Shown one piece after another: positions 51,340 to 60,134 of a DNA stretch of 64,000 bases. The notes beneath the pieces are model-generated. The model was given only the letters and a program-made list of their open reading frames with translations. It searched no databases and had not been told where the DNA came from. How positions within the stretch are numbered: position 1 is the first letter of the stretch; each line of letters starts with the position of its first letter. The DNA is from DATCHW01 sp036508135. GTDB taxonomy: Bacteria; Bacteroidota; Ignavibacteria; Tepidaquicellales; Tepidaquicellaceae. The stretch lies in NCBI GenBank assembly GCA_036508135.1, contig DATCHW010000308.1, positions 1 to 64,000 of the forward strand. Reading direction: 5' to 3'. The position numbers were made by a program, and so were the translations under genes.

Positions 51340-51932
51340 TTAGTTGACTCCCACTTCATCTCATTTGCTTTTATATCAGGATGCGATACAATTAAATGCC
51401 ATATCACAGCCTGAAAAGCTTCTGAATGAGGAGTAATTGAATCGTGATTGACGACAGGAATGATCAAACAGTAATCTGCGATTTTAGCAGTATAACCACC
51501 GTCTTTCCCAACCACACCAACTATCTTCGTACCTTTTTCCTTCGAATAATCAAGGGCATGAATCAAATTAACACTTAAATTCTTTTTTTTATTACCTCCA
51601 CCTACAGAAAAAACAAATATACAATCGTTTTCATTTATCTTATTGCATTTCAACCAGTTTACGAATACAGATTCCCAGCCATCATCATTTGTTCTTGCCG
51701 TTAATTCCGAGACATTATCTGTAGGAGTGTAAGATTCAATCCCTGCGATTTTCCTGAAATCATTAACAGCATGGGAAGCATTTGCTGCGCTTCCACCAAC
51801 ACCAAGAAAAAATATCCTGCCATTATTTTTCTTAATATTTACTATAATTTTTATGATACCTTCGATATTTTTTCTATCAATCGAATCAATAATTTTTTTT
51901 GATTCTTCAAGATGTTTTTCGATATAATCCAT
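51336..51932 (-). CDS. gmhA: SIS-domain sedoheptulose 7-phosphate isomerase-like protein
   Basis: 198 residues. RIFFLGVGGSAANASHAVNDF is the SIS phosphosugar-binding site; IFVFSVGGGNKKKN and GVVGKDGGYTAKIADYCLIIPV continue the fold. The context of gmhB, hddA and hddC makes sedoheptulose 7-phosphate isomerisation to D-glycero-D-manno-heptose 7-phosphate the best call. The C-terminal catalytic segment (TPHSEAFQAVIWHLI) fits GmhA only loosely, so another phosphosugar isomerase is possible. Confidence 0.8.
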   Translation of the reverse strand: MDYIEKHLEESKKIIDSIDRKNIEGIIKIIVNIKKNNGRIFFLGVGGSAANASHAVNDFRKIAGIESYTPTDNVSELTARTNDDGWESVFVNWLKCNKINENDCIFVFSVGGGNKKKNLSVNLIHALDYSKEKGTKIVGVVGKDGGYTAKIADYCLIIPVVNHDSITPHSEAFQAVIWHLIVSHPDIKANEMKWESTK

Positions 51933-51941
51933 ATTAATTTT

Positions 51942-52652
51942 TTATTTGTTATTAAAATAATCTCTGGTTTCATTCAAGCCTTCGAGTGAACCAATTTCAT
52001 AAAATCTTTCAAACACTTCGTATCCTCCAAGTTCATTATTTTTAATCAAGGTCTTATACACTTCTTCAAGATCGAAGTGTGATTTTCCGGAAAAATACCT
52101 TTCAAATACAGATTTCTTAAGAATGCCAAGACCGTAATCAATGTAATGCATTTTTTCATTCTTATCTTTTTTGTCATATTGAATAATCTTATCATCTTCA
52201 AACCATACATTGCTTTTATCCCATTTATTTTTATTTTTAAAAACAGTCATAAGCCCTGAAAAATTCAAAGGCTTAAAACTATCTATTATTAATTTATAAT
52301 CGACATTGAGATAAGAATCCCCGTACAATACAAAGAATGTATCACTTACAAGATTGGATGCTTTTTTTAAAGCGCCTCCGGTTCCGAGAAGAGTCTTTCC
52401 ATCGAAAGAGTATTCTATATTAAGTTCATATTCTTTTCCATCTTTAATAAACTCTTTTATTCTTTCACCGAGAAAACCGGCGCAAATTATGATATTTTGA
52501 AATCCTTTATTTTTCAATAACTCGAGTTGTCTGGTGATAAAAGGTTTACCTGATATATCGAGAAGTGATTTTGGTATTTTTTCCGTTGCAGGACGTAACC
52601 TTGTTGCAAGCCCACCTGAAAGAATAACTATTTTTTCTTTTATGTAACTCAA
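51942..52652 (-). CDS. hddC: D-glycero-D-manno-heptose 1-phosphate guanylyltransferase-like nucleotidyltransferase
   Basis: 236 residues. The nucleotidyltransferase motif is LSGGLATRLRPATEKIPKSL (residues 11-30), and FFVLYGDSYLNVDY holds the metal-binding Asp. The short length without a hexapeptide-repeat domain matches HddC/RmlA-like enzymes. Adjacent hddA and gmhA genes indicate GDP-heptose formation; transfer of another nucleotide or sugar cannot be excluded from sequence. Confidence 0.87.
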   Translation of the reverse strand: MSYIKEKIVILSGGLATRLRPATEKIPKSLLDISGKPFITRQLELLKNKGFQNIIICAGFLGERIKEFIKDGKEYELNIEYSFDGKTLLGTGGALKKASNLVSDTFFVLYGDSYLNVDYKLIIDSFKPLNFSGLMTVFKNKNKWDKSNVWFEDDKIIQYDKKDKNEKMHYIDYGLGILKKSVFERYFSGKSHFDLEEVYKTLIKNNELGGYEVFERFYEIGSLEGLNETRDYFNNK

Positions 52653-52658
52653 GAGAGG

Positions 52659-53642
52659 TTATTTTGATAATACAATTTTCGCACCTTCGTTCTCAAAGGA
52701 TAGATATGATGGATGCAAATTTAACTTCGACATTGCAGAAATCAATTTTGATTTACTTTTGGGGCAATAGAACAAAAGGAAACCCCCTCCTCCGGCACCT
52801 ACAACTTTTCCTCCGGTAGCACCATTTTTCAATGCCAGTTCATAAGCTTCATCTATAAAAGGATCTGATATTTTATCTGAAAGACCTTTCTTCGTTATCC
52901 AATGATTATGCAGTATTTCACCAAACTCATCAATTTTACCTTCTTCCAAAATTTTCTTTGTATACTGTCCGATTTCTTTTATTTTATGAAGTCTATCAAT
53001 TGTATTTTTATCTTTTTCCTTACTCTTTTTGTTCTGTATTTTCAGTACCTGACTTGCGGACCTTTCTTTGTTCAGATAGAAAAGGAAAAGATTGCTTTGC
53101 ATTTCCATTAATAATTCTTCGCGTATATTTACAGGTTCAATATTTACCGAACCATCCTGATTAAAGTAATATGCATTGAATCCTCCAAAAGCCGATGCAT
53201 ATTGGTCCTGCTTACCTATTGGTTCTTTCAGAATGTCAATTTCGATATGACAGGCGGTTTCTGCTAGTTTTTCAAGAGAATGATATTTTTTCTTAAAACT
53301 AAAAAGAGCATTAAGCAGAGAGACAGTAAAAGTAGAAGAAGTTCCAAGACCGCAATTTGAAGGTACATCAGCAACAGATGCAAGTTCCACCTGCTCATAT
53401 ATACCTGTTAATTTGAGTGCTTCACGAAAAATATTGTGTTCAATTTTATCAACACTGTCAACGATTTCGGTTTTAGAATATGAAAGACGGATTGATCTTT
53501 CAAATCTTTTATTACATAGGACATAAACATATTTATTTATGGCAGCGGAAAGCAGGAAACCTCCGAATTCTTCATAATATGATGCGAGATCGGTACCGCC
53601 TCCTCCCATTGACAGCCTCACCGGTGCACGGGATATGATCAT
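52659..53642 (-). CDS. hddA: D-glycero-D-manno-heptose 7-phosphate kinase (GHMP kinase)
   Basis: 327 residues. GHMP-kinase features are RAPVRLSMGGGGTDLASYY (5-23), ATP loop VPSNCGLGTSSTFTV (GLGTSS at 98-103) and C-terminal GGKVVGAGGGGFLLFY. Family members phosphorylate C1 of heptose 7-phosphate; the GmhB phosphatase then removes the C7 group. It overlaps the epimerase gene upstream by 4 bp and precedes hddC by 6 bp. Confidence 0.92.
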   Translation of the reverse strand: MIISRAPVRLSMGGGGTDLASYYEEFGGFLLSAAINKYVYVLCNKRFERSIRLSYSKTEIVDSVDKIEHNIFREALKLTGIYEQVELASVADVPSNCGLGTSSTFTVSLLNALFSFKKKYHSLEKLAETACHIEIDILKEPIGKQDQYASAFGGFNAYYFNQDGSVNIEPVNIREELLMEMQSNLFLFYLNKERSASQVLKIQNKKSKEKDKNTIDRLHKIKEIGQYTKKILEEGKIDEFGEILHNHWITKKGLSDKISDPFIDEAYELALKNGATGGKVVGAGGGGFLLFYCPKSKSKLISAMSKLNLHPSYLSFENEGAKIVLSK

Positions 53643-54622
53643 TTCACTTCCCCTTTCCAGCCGAATTTATTGAGAAGAGCATCCTGATACATCGACTTAA
53701 CTGATTCATTAATCGCCTGATATGCATTAAACCTGTTTTTCCATCCAAGTTTTCTTATCTTTTCCGAATTAAGACGGACTATTGGAACATCGCCTTTCCA
53801 TCCCCTATCCCCGCCTGTATGTTTGAACTTTACATTTTTCAGATTCATTATATTTATTACTATATCGGCTATTTCATTTACAGTAATATAGTCTTCGGTA
53901 GCTACATTGTAATATGAATAACCTTTTAGATAATTTCCCTCAACTGTTTGCAAAGCGTCAATTATATCATAGACATAGATATACGACTTGCTCTGACTTC
54001 CATCACCTAAAATTTCGAGTTGATTTTTATCATCTAAAAGTTTTCTTATAAAATCATAACCAACTCCATGTGTCTGATGAGGTCCTACAACGTTAGCGAA
54101 CCTGAATGCAGCAGCGTTTATATCGAACATAAAGCAATAAGAACTTATTAACGCCTCACATGCAAGCTTGCTTGCACCGTAAGTAGAAATAGGAAGTAAT
54201 GGTGAATAATCTTCAGCAGTTTCTATATAGCCTATATCTCCGTAAACGCCACTTCCGGAAGCATATATAAGATTTTTCACTTTATTTATCCTCATAGCTT
54301 CAATTACGTTATTCGTAAGATATGTTCCTTCCCAAAAATCAATATCCGGTTGTTTGATTGCTTTTGAAATATCCGGATTCGAAGCAAAATGAAATACTAC
54401 ATCCGAACCCTTCATAGAATCGGTCAACTGCTGTAACTCTTTTACATCGGCTTTTACTATGTCAAAATTCGGGTTGCCAACAATTTCTTCAAGATGGAAC
54501 ATCTTCCCGGAAGAAAAATTATCATATATTCTGACGAATACATCGGCTTCCTGTAAAAGTTTTTTGGAAAGATGGCTTCCTATGAATCCTGCACCTCCAA
54601 CTATAAAATATTTTTTTAACAA
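53639..54622 (-). CDS. NAD-dependent nucleotide-sugar epimerase
   Basis: 327-residue extended SDR. The NAD site is FIVGGAGFIGSHLSKKL, and the catalytic motif is intact in STYGASKLACEAL (YxxxK). YASGSGVYGD supplies the Ser. GDGSQSKSYIYVYDIIDAL is the usual substrate-site strand. It may be a UDP-glucose 4-epimerase or may act on the GDP-heptose made by the genes directly downstream, with which it is translationally coupled (4-bp overlap with hddA). Confidence 0.9.
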   Translation of the reverse strand: MLKKYFIVGGAGFIGSHLSKKLLQEADVFVRIYDNFSSGKMFHLEEIVGNPNFDIVKADVKELQQLTDSMKGSDVVFHFASNPDISKAIKQPDIDFWEGTYLTNNVIEAMRINKVKNLIYASGSGVYGDIGYIETAEDYSPLLPISTYGASKLACEALISSYCFMFDINAAAFRFANVVGPHQTHGVGYDFIRKLLDDKNQLEILGDGSQSKSYIYVYDIIDALQTVEGNYLKGYSYYNVATEDYITVNEIADIVINIMNLKNVKFKHTGGDRGWKGDVPIVRLNSEKIRKLGWKNRFNAYQAINESVKSMYQDALLNKFGWKGEVK

Positions 54623-54637
54623 TTTATTCCGATTTTA

Positions 54638-55480
54638 TTAAAAATAATTTCTTTTAAGATAAATCATAAATGAATGAAACCGTAACTTAAAACTTTTTGG
54701 TAAGAATGAATAAAAATATTGGGTAGAATTTAGTAAGAATCCTTTTGCATATTTGGGGTAATCTTTCCTGTATTTTTTAATGATCCTTAATATTTCTCTC
54801 GATTGTGGTCTTTGCTTAATGAAAGAAGTATTTTGACCTGCAGAAAGATAGCAAGTAAAATGTCTCTGAAAATTATACATTTTCCCAATCTTACCCAGTT
54901 TCAACCATAAATCCCAATCTTCTGCATATGGTAAATTCGCATAACCACCTATAGACATAACCACATCTTTGCGGAACATCGCTGTAGTATGAACGAACGG
55001 ATTTGCCATTAATGCATTATTTCTGATATCTTCATCCTTTTCACATTTCGTATATTTAAATAAATGGTCGCCATTTTCATTTACAATTATTGCAGCCCCC
55101 CCAACAACAATATAGTCTGCATGTGAATCGAGAAACTCAACCTGAATTTTAAGAACATCATTATCCATCCAGTAATCATCATCATCGAGCCGGGAGATAT
55201 ATTTACCCTTCGCAACTTCGAGCCCGTAATTCAGATATTTTGTAATGCCCGGTTCTTTGTCGACAGGAATTCTATAATATTTGATTCTTGCGTCCTTTTT
55301 TGAGTATTCATTCATCATAGCTTCAGTATTATCTGTTGAAATATCATCAACAACAATCAGTTCCCAAAGCTGATAAGATTGGGTTAATACGCTATCTACC
55401 ATTTTCTTAAGCAAATTAGCTCTGTTACAAGTAGGCGCTACAATACTAACAACCGGCGTATTATCTGCTATATCCAACAA
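54638..55480 (-). CDS. GT2 family glycosyltransferase
   Basis: 280 residues, single GT-A domain. VSIVAPTCNRANLLKKMVDSV, LIVVDDISTDNTEAMM, ISRLDDDDYWMDNDV and YAEDWDLWLKLGKIG are the conserved strands, with the DDD metal site. The C-terminal 60 residues are basic and aromatic, likely for membrane association. It adds one sugar to the growing repeat unit; specificity is unknown. A 120-bp gap separates it from the next upstream gene. Confidence 0.9.
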   Translation of the reverse strand: MLDIADNTPVVSIVAPTCNRANLLKKMVDSVLTQSYQLWELIVVDDISTDNTEAMMNEYSKKDARIKYYRIPVDKEPGITKYLNYGLEVAKGKYISRLDDDDYWMDNDVLKIQVEFLDSHADYIVVGGAAIIVNENGDHLFKYTKCEKDEDIRNNALMANPFVHTTAMFRKDVVMSIGGYANLPYAEDWDLWLKLGKIGKMYNFQRHFTCYLSAGQNTSFIKQRPQSREILRIIKKYRKDYPKYAKGFLLNSTQYFYSFLPKSFKLRFHSFMIYLKRNYF

Positions 55481-55600
55481 TTATTATACGATAAATATAT
55501 AAATTTAAAAATATTCAAATTTTAATACAATTACTATATAAAACAGTGAGATACGAAGGCTGCACTAATTATATATATTGAAAGGAAAATCCCGTCAGGC

Positions 55601-56263
55601 CTAATTATTACCTGCAACTACGCAGAAAAGCTTTCCGACTTTGTCAATTTTAATTCGTTTAAAACCGGCTTCATTTAATAATTTTTCTACTTTAGATTTC
55701 GTATAAAAATTCACACTGCATCGTTTGAATGATAGGCGTATTTTTCTGATTGGCGCCCTCCATGTCCAGAATCTTGGGAAAGCAAATATCGCTCTGTCCT
55801 TTGAAATTTCACGCATTTTTTTTATGACAGGGAGTGGTTCTTTTATGTAATCAAACAAGCCGATACCAAAACTGACATCAATATCCTTATCCGGATTATA
55901 TTCTAGTAAATCAGACTGGAGGAATACACATATTTCCTGAACATTATTCTTTTCTGCTTCTTTTTTTGATATCTCCACCATATTTTCGGCGATATCTATT
56001 CCGATTACTTTGCGTGCTCCTTTTTTTGCAAGTTCTATTGAATATAATCCAGTACCGCATCCGATATCAAGAAATATTCTGCCACTAATCGGCTCGCAAT
56101 TTTCTATTGTATATTCAAATCTTTCAAACATATCTTTCCTGAAAACTTTATCAAGGAATACGGAGAGTCTTGATTTCTTTTTAGAATATATCGCTTCAAA
56201 ATCATCTGCTGTTTTATTCCAATAATCTCTTTGAGCTTTTAATTCTGTGTCCATTTTGAACAT
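55601..56263 (-). CDS. SAM-dependent methyltransferase
   Basis: 220 residues. Motif I is GRIFLDIGCGTGLYSIELA, followed by KVIGIDIAENMVEISKK and DIDVSFGIGLFDYIKEPLPVI. It is of the UbiG/Methyltransf_25 type, and similar genes recur in exopolysaccharide loci. Its start (ATG at 56263, or 56254 for MDTELKAQ) overlaps the deacetylase gene by up to 25 bp; 56254 is equally plausible. Substrate unknown. Confidence 0.88.
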   Translation of the reverse strand: MFKMDTELKAQRDYWNKTADDFEAIYSKKKSRLSVFLDKVFRKDMFERFEYTIENCEPISGRIFLDIGCGTGLYSIELAKKGARKVIGIDIAENMVEISKKEAEKNNVQEICVFLQSDLLEYNPDKDIDVSFGIGLFDYIKEPLPVIKKMREISKDRAIFAFPRFWTWRAPIRKIRLSFKRCSVNFYTKSKVEKLLNEAGFKRIKIDKVGKLFCVVAGNN

Positions 56264-57072
56264 AAATTTTTTAATGTGGTGAACTGAAAGTCATTTAACA
56301 AACGATCAAATCTTTTCTCGGTTTTATTTAGATTATTATAATGTCTGAATTTATTAAGCATCGGTAATTTCATTTTCGGCTGCCCAGGGTCGATTTCCCA
56401 AGGATGAAGATAAAATATTACTGGTCTTCCTTCCCTGTTTACTTTTCCGAAAAGATATTTTGTAATGAAGTAAGGGAATAATCTGAAGTACCCTCCGCCG
56501 CCGAATGGGATTTTTTTCCCGAAAAAGAGTGCTACACTCATTGGAAATTCAAGAATTCCTTTTGTGATTTTATATGGACTTAACGGAACATCTCCTATAC
56601 CGTAATCCGGATGAAAACTCACGGGAAAAACAGATGAATCATATTTGAAATTATTTTTCTCGAGTATTTCAAGTGCCCATTTTGTTTTATCGACAATAGT
56701 AAAGGAGGGCGCCCTGAATCCTAAAATCTCCTGAGTTACACCTGTTTTTTTAATCGCTTCAACTCCTCGTTTCAAATCTGATTCGAACTCTTCAGGTGTT
56801 AGTGAAGTAATCAGTGTATGATAATATCCATGTGAAGCAATTTCGTGTCCACGATTTTCAATTTCTTTGATTAGTTGCGGGGATTTTTCTGCAATCCAAC
56901 CGAGGACAAAGAATGTCGCCTTTGTATTATACTTATCCAGTAAATCCAATATTTTCGAGGAATTCTTTTCGACTCTGTATTCGCATTTATCCCAATCTTC
57001 TTTTTTGATAACTGAGCTAAGGTTATGAACACAGAACCAATCTTCGAGATCTATACTTAATGCGTTAAGCAT
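56239..57072 (-). CDS. Polysaccharide deacetylase, exosortase-locus type (DUF3473)
   Basis: 277 residues. NodB fold: ALSIDLEDWF with the catalytic/metal Asp pair region (8-11), ATFFVLGWIAEKSPQL, and the HGYYH metal motif (His81, His85). The C-terminal region YFRLFPYFI and VIFYLHPWEIDPGQPKM matches the DUF3473 part found in polysaccharide deacetylases of XrtA/PEP-CTERM exopolysaccharide loci. No exosortase gene is in the window. The enzyme should remove N-acetyl groups from a polymer or a lipid-linked precursor. Confidence 0.92.
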   Translation of the reverse strand: MLNALSIDLEDWFCVHNLSSVIKKEDWDKCEYRVEKNSSKILDLLDKYNTKATFFVLGWIAEKSPQLIKEIENRGHEIASHGYYHTLITSLTPEEFESDLKRGVEAIKKTGVTQEILGFRAPSFTIVDKTKWALEILEKNNFKYDSSVFPVSFHPDYGIGDVPLSPYKITKGILEFPMSVALFFGKKIPFGGGGYFRLFPYFITKYLFGKVNREGRPVIFYLHPWEIDPGQPKMKLPMLNKFRHYNNLNKTEKRFDRLLNDFQFTTLKNLCSKWTQN

Positions 57073-57094
57073 AATTAACTATAAATAATTAAAA

Positions 57095-58267
57095 TTAATT
57101 GGATATATTATACAGAGAATTGTATTTAAATACCATTTCTTCTTCGGATAATTTTGTTTTTACAAATTCTCTTCCCTTCTTTCTGATGTTTCCAAATTCA
57201 TCATAGTTACTTATTACATATTTCAGAACTTTTGTTAATGATTCAACATTTTTATTTTCAAAAATAAAGCCGTTAACGCTATCCTCAATGAGTTCTTTGA
57301 ATGGAGCAATATCAGAAAATATGCAAAGTTTCTCGGCAAGCATAGCTTCATAAGCCGCCAAACCAAATCCCTCAGTAATCGAACACATCACGAACAAATC
57401 AAGCATATTATATATTTTATTAACTTCTTTTATTGTATCAACAAATTTAACATATTCGCCAAGATTATTTTCCTTAACAAAATTCACCATTTCCTCATAA
57501 ACATTAAGTTCGTGGTCTCTAATACTTCCGACTAATGCTAGTTTTAAATTTTTTTGGTTTACTAAAAGATTTTTAAAAGCATTAAGCAAATATATCTGAC
57601 CTTTTCTCACTGAATAAACTCCGACATTACAAAGCACAAAATCGTTTTCAGCATAGTCTAAAATTTTTCTTTGAGAATCTCTTAAATTTCTATCTGGAAA
57701 AAACTCTGCAGAATTAAGTCCGTTGTATATTACCACAAATTTATCTTCTTTAATTTTTTCTCTTATTATCGCATAATCCTTTACAGATTTTGTAACACAG
57801 ACAATATTATCAGTAATACGTGATAACTCTCTGTTTATAAAATGATGTAAAGGCTTGAGCCAGTAATAAATATTGTGATAAGTAATAAATAATCTTTTAG
57901 GTTTATAAAAGAAAAGTCTGCTTATTATCACAGAAATCCTTGTTATAAGGGCGGGGAAAAAGTCATGAGAGTGTATAATATCAAACTTATTCTTTGCTAT
58001 ATAGCGGGCAAGCTTAAATGTAAAATGAATATTTCTGATGAAATCAAATATTCCTACATTTTTATTTTTAAAATTTAAGAACAACCAATTACTGCAAATC
58101 TTTTTAAAACCCTGAGTGATAAATTTATCAGGCGGGATAGTCAGCGAGCAGATATTCAGGTCGTACTTTTCCCTGTCTAGTGATTTATAAATCCTGTAAA
58201 CCAGGATTTCCAGCCCACCGTCATCTATAGTCGAAACTATATTTAAAACTTTAATTTTTCTTCGCAT
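57095..58267 (-). CDS. GT4 family glycosyltransferase
   Basis: 390 residues, GT-B fold. An N-terminal GT4-like domain (VLNIVSTIDDGGLEILVYRI, IIHSHDFFPAL) precedes a C-terminal domain with FVLCNVGVYSVRKGQIYLLNA, FVKFVDTIKEVNKIYNMLDLF and the EX7E nucleotide-sugar motif in SITEGFGLAAYEAMLAEK. It overlaps the upstream GT4 by 17 bp. Retaining transfer to the repeat unit is expected; donor unknown. Confidence 0.92.
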   Translation of the reverse strand: MRRKIKVLNIVSTIDDGGLEILVYRIYKSLDREKYDLNICSLTIPPDKFITQGFKKICSNWLFLNFKNKNVGIFDFIRNIHFTFKLARYIAKNKFDIIHSHDFFPALITRISVIISRLFFYKPKRLFITYHNIYYWLKPLHHFINRELSRITDNIVCVTKSVKDYAIIREKIKEDKFVVIYNGLNSAEFFPDRNLRDSQRKILDYAENDFVLCNVGVYSVRKGQIYLLNAFKNLLVNQKNLKLALVGSIRDHELNVYEEMVNFVKENNLGEYVKFVDTIKEVNKIYNMLDLFVMCSITEGFGLAAYEAMLAEKLCIFSDIAPFKELIEDSVNGFIFENKNVESLTKVLKYVISNYDEFGNIRKKGREFVKTKLSEEEMVFKYNSLYNISN

Positions 58268-59333
58268 TGATATTCAATTTGTTCCTAAGCGTTTCTAATA
58301 TTTTAAAATGTTGTGAACAAACTTCATCCCAAGGAACAAAACCGGATGCTTTTTTAAGAGCATTTAATGACATTTGTTTTCTTAATTCGTTGTCATCGAG
58401 TAGTAAATCAATTTTTTCAGTTATTTTATTTATATCGTTTAAATCAACATAGTATCCGTTATATCCATCATCCAGTAAAGGTTCAAGCGAAGGAAGTCTG
58501 GAAGCAATCACAGGTACTCCAAAAGATGATGCCTCCGCCACTACCATTCCGTATCCCTCCCAGATAGAGAGAAAAATAAATAAGTGTGATGTTCTGTAAA
58601 GTTCTTTTAATTTTTCATCCGATACTTTACCAAGGAAATTAACTTTATCCTCGATATTATATTCCCTGATTTTTTCAATTAATAAATCATAATATTCATT
58701 ACTGAATATTTTACCGGCAATGTTTAACTCAAAATTTCTGTGTTTTAATTTGTTCATAACTTCAATCACATAAATTAATCCTTTTCGTTCCTCTATAGAG
58801 CCAACACATAATAACTTATAAATATTTTCGTCTCTTTCAGGAAGATAATAGAGTGCTTTATATTCAATTCCCGGAGGAATCACTTCGATTTTTTTATTGA
58901 TCAATTTATTTTCAAAAAGGGTTATTTCAGTAGTTTCGCTGATAGTAGTGAGATAATCAGCTTTTCTAATAAAAATATGTTCCACGAAATCCCTGAGAAA
59001 TTTTTTGTTTTCCATGCTCGTCAGGTGGCATATGATCATATAATAAAAATGTTTTTTCCAGAACCCAAATAAAATCCGGGGAAGCAGGAAGTAAATATGC
59101 TCGGTATTTGTTGCGACAATTATTGATTTTCGCGGTATTTTAGAAATATAATGAAAGCCGATAAGTAATTTGAGTATTCTGCTTTTTCTTGTAATCTTGA
59201 CAAACCTGAATTCGCCAAACTTTTCAATGCCTCTCGCTTTCTTCTTTGCATACTCATAAATCTTCTGCTGATACATTATTCCGCCCGTGGAATATTCAGG
59301 ATAATCAGGCAGAAAAAAATAAATATCTCTCAT
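58251..59333 (-). CDS. GT4 family glycosyltransferase
   Basis: 360 residues, GT-B fold. The C-terminal nucleotide-sugar domain has YKLLCVGSIEERKGLIYVIE, VNFLGKVSDEKLKELYRTSH and the EX7E-like SIWEGYGMVVAEASSFG. The N-terminal domain opens FFLPDYPEYSTGGIMYQQKI with the glycine loop that lies near the acceptor. It is 13 bp from the TylF-type methyltransferase gene. Confidence 0.92.
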   Translation of the reverse strand: MRDIYFFLPDYPEYSTGGIMYQQKIYEYAKKKARGIEKFGEFRFVKITRKSRILKLLIGFHYISKIPRKSIIVATNTEHIYFLLPRILFGFWKKHFYYMIICHLTSMENKKFLRDFVEHIFIRKADYLTTISETTEITLFENKLINKKIEVIPPGIEYKALYYLPERDENIYKLLCVGSIEERKGLIYVIEVMNKLKHRNFELNIAGKIFSNEYYDLLIEKIREYNIEDKVNFLGKVSDEKLKELYRTSHLFIFLSIWEGYGMVVAEASSFGVPVIASRLPSLEPLLDDGYNGYYVDLNDINKITEKIDLLLDDNELRKQMSLNALKKASGFVPWDEVCSQHFKILETLRNKLNINAKKN

Positions 59334-59346
59334 TTAATAATTTCTT

Positions 59347-59916
59347 TTACAATTTGATAATCATGCATTGAGAGCCGGACAACTCTATAACAGTTTCAGG
59401 TTTATCTTTAAAAAAATCATCAATTGCTTTTTTAACACTTGCAACATCTATATAATCGTGTGAAAGGATTATTCCTCCTTTATTCATTCTTTCATAAAAA
59501 AAGTTTAAACAAGATTCTGTCGATTCATATATATCTACATCAATATTTACAAACGAAAACTTTTTATCTTTAATTAGATCTGCAGTATTTGGGAATAACC
59601 CTTTATAAAAATATACATCCGAATAATCTTTAAGATAATTTTTTACTTCATCAATATTCACCTCCATTGCTCCTTTTTGAAACATTACTTTATCATCCAT
59701 TTCGAATAATTCAGGTAAACCTTCAAAAGTGTCAAATAAATGCAAGGACTTATTTTTTTTGGCTTCACAAATTAATTTTGCTGAACCACCCTTAAATACT
59801 CCGACTTCTGCAAAGTCACCATCAATTTTATTTGAAGCTTTTGCCAACATATAGACTTGAGAAGCTTCGTTTAATCTTAACACAATTTTGTCTTCTTTCT
59901 TAATTTGTTTTATCAA
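59347..59916 (-). CDS. TylF-type O-methyltransferase, main part (frame 2)
   Basis: 189 residues from TTG at 59914-59916. FAEVGVFKGGSAKLICEA is SAM motif I of the TylF/macrocin O-methyltransferase family, followed by HLFDTFEGLPE, FVNIDVDIYESTESCLNFF (metal-binding Asp cluster) and GGIILSHDY. The frame has no ATG at its start: only ATT, GTT and TTG codons lie before residue 23. Its N-terminal partner is in the adjacent frame (see 59913-60041), and a -1 shift at the heptamer in 59925-59931 joins them in one protein. Without the shift, translation would have to start at the overlapping TTG. Confidence 0.87.
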   Translation of the reverse strand: MIKQIKKEDKIVLRLNEASQVYMLAKASNKIDGDFAEVGVFKGGSAKLICEAKKNKSLHLFDTFEGLPELFEMDDKVMFQKGAMEVNIDEVKNYLKDYSDVYFYKGLFPNTADLIKDKKFSFVNIDVDIYESTESCLNFFYERMNKGGIILSHDYIDVASVKKAIDDFFKDKPETVIELSGSQCMIIKL

Positions 59917-60041
59917 ATCAATAACTTTTTTCTAAAAGGTTCATTATAAAAAACCAATGCACCATTCATATTTGTAAAGAAATTTGCAATTTTAACACGA
60001 ATAAATGTGTATTTTCTATTACCAATTAGCCATTTGAACAT
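59913..60041 (-). CDS. N-terminal fragment of the TylF-type methyltransferase (frame 1)
   Basis: A 42-residue ATG frame, MFKWLIGNRKYTFIRVK...VFYNEPFRKKLLI, ends at a TGA (59913-59915) that overlaps the TTG of the main part. Its amphipathic, basic sequence with EPFRKK leads straight into VIDLIKQIKKEDKIVLRLNEA if the reader slips back one base at A-AAA-AAG. That junction resembles the normal N-terminus of TylF proteins, so I take it as the gene's true 5' end rather than an independent peptide. Confidence 0.7.
   Translation of the reverse strand: MFKWLIGNRKYTFIRVKIANFFTNMNGALVFYNEPFRKKLLI
59925..59931 (-). promoter_or_regulatory. Slippery heptamer A AAA AAG
   Basis: The minus-strand sequence in the upstream frame is AGA AAA AAG TTA, placing A-AAA-AAG in the exact zero-frame phasing of the bacterial -1 frameshift site known from dnaX. 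The downstream stop is 9 bases on. A slip of -1 joins the two TylF-type frames. No strong stem-loop or upstream Shine-Dalgarno stimulator is obvious, so an assembly error in a six-A run or a real mutation remains possible. Confidence 0.6.
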
Positions 60042-60134
60042 TTTCAAAATAAATTATTTTATACAAAAATATTGTTTAACATCACCTTTATCAACAGATT
60101 AACAAATATTGATATTGATTAACTTTTCAGCTGT

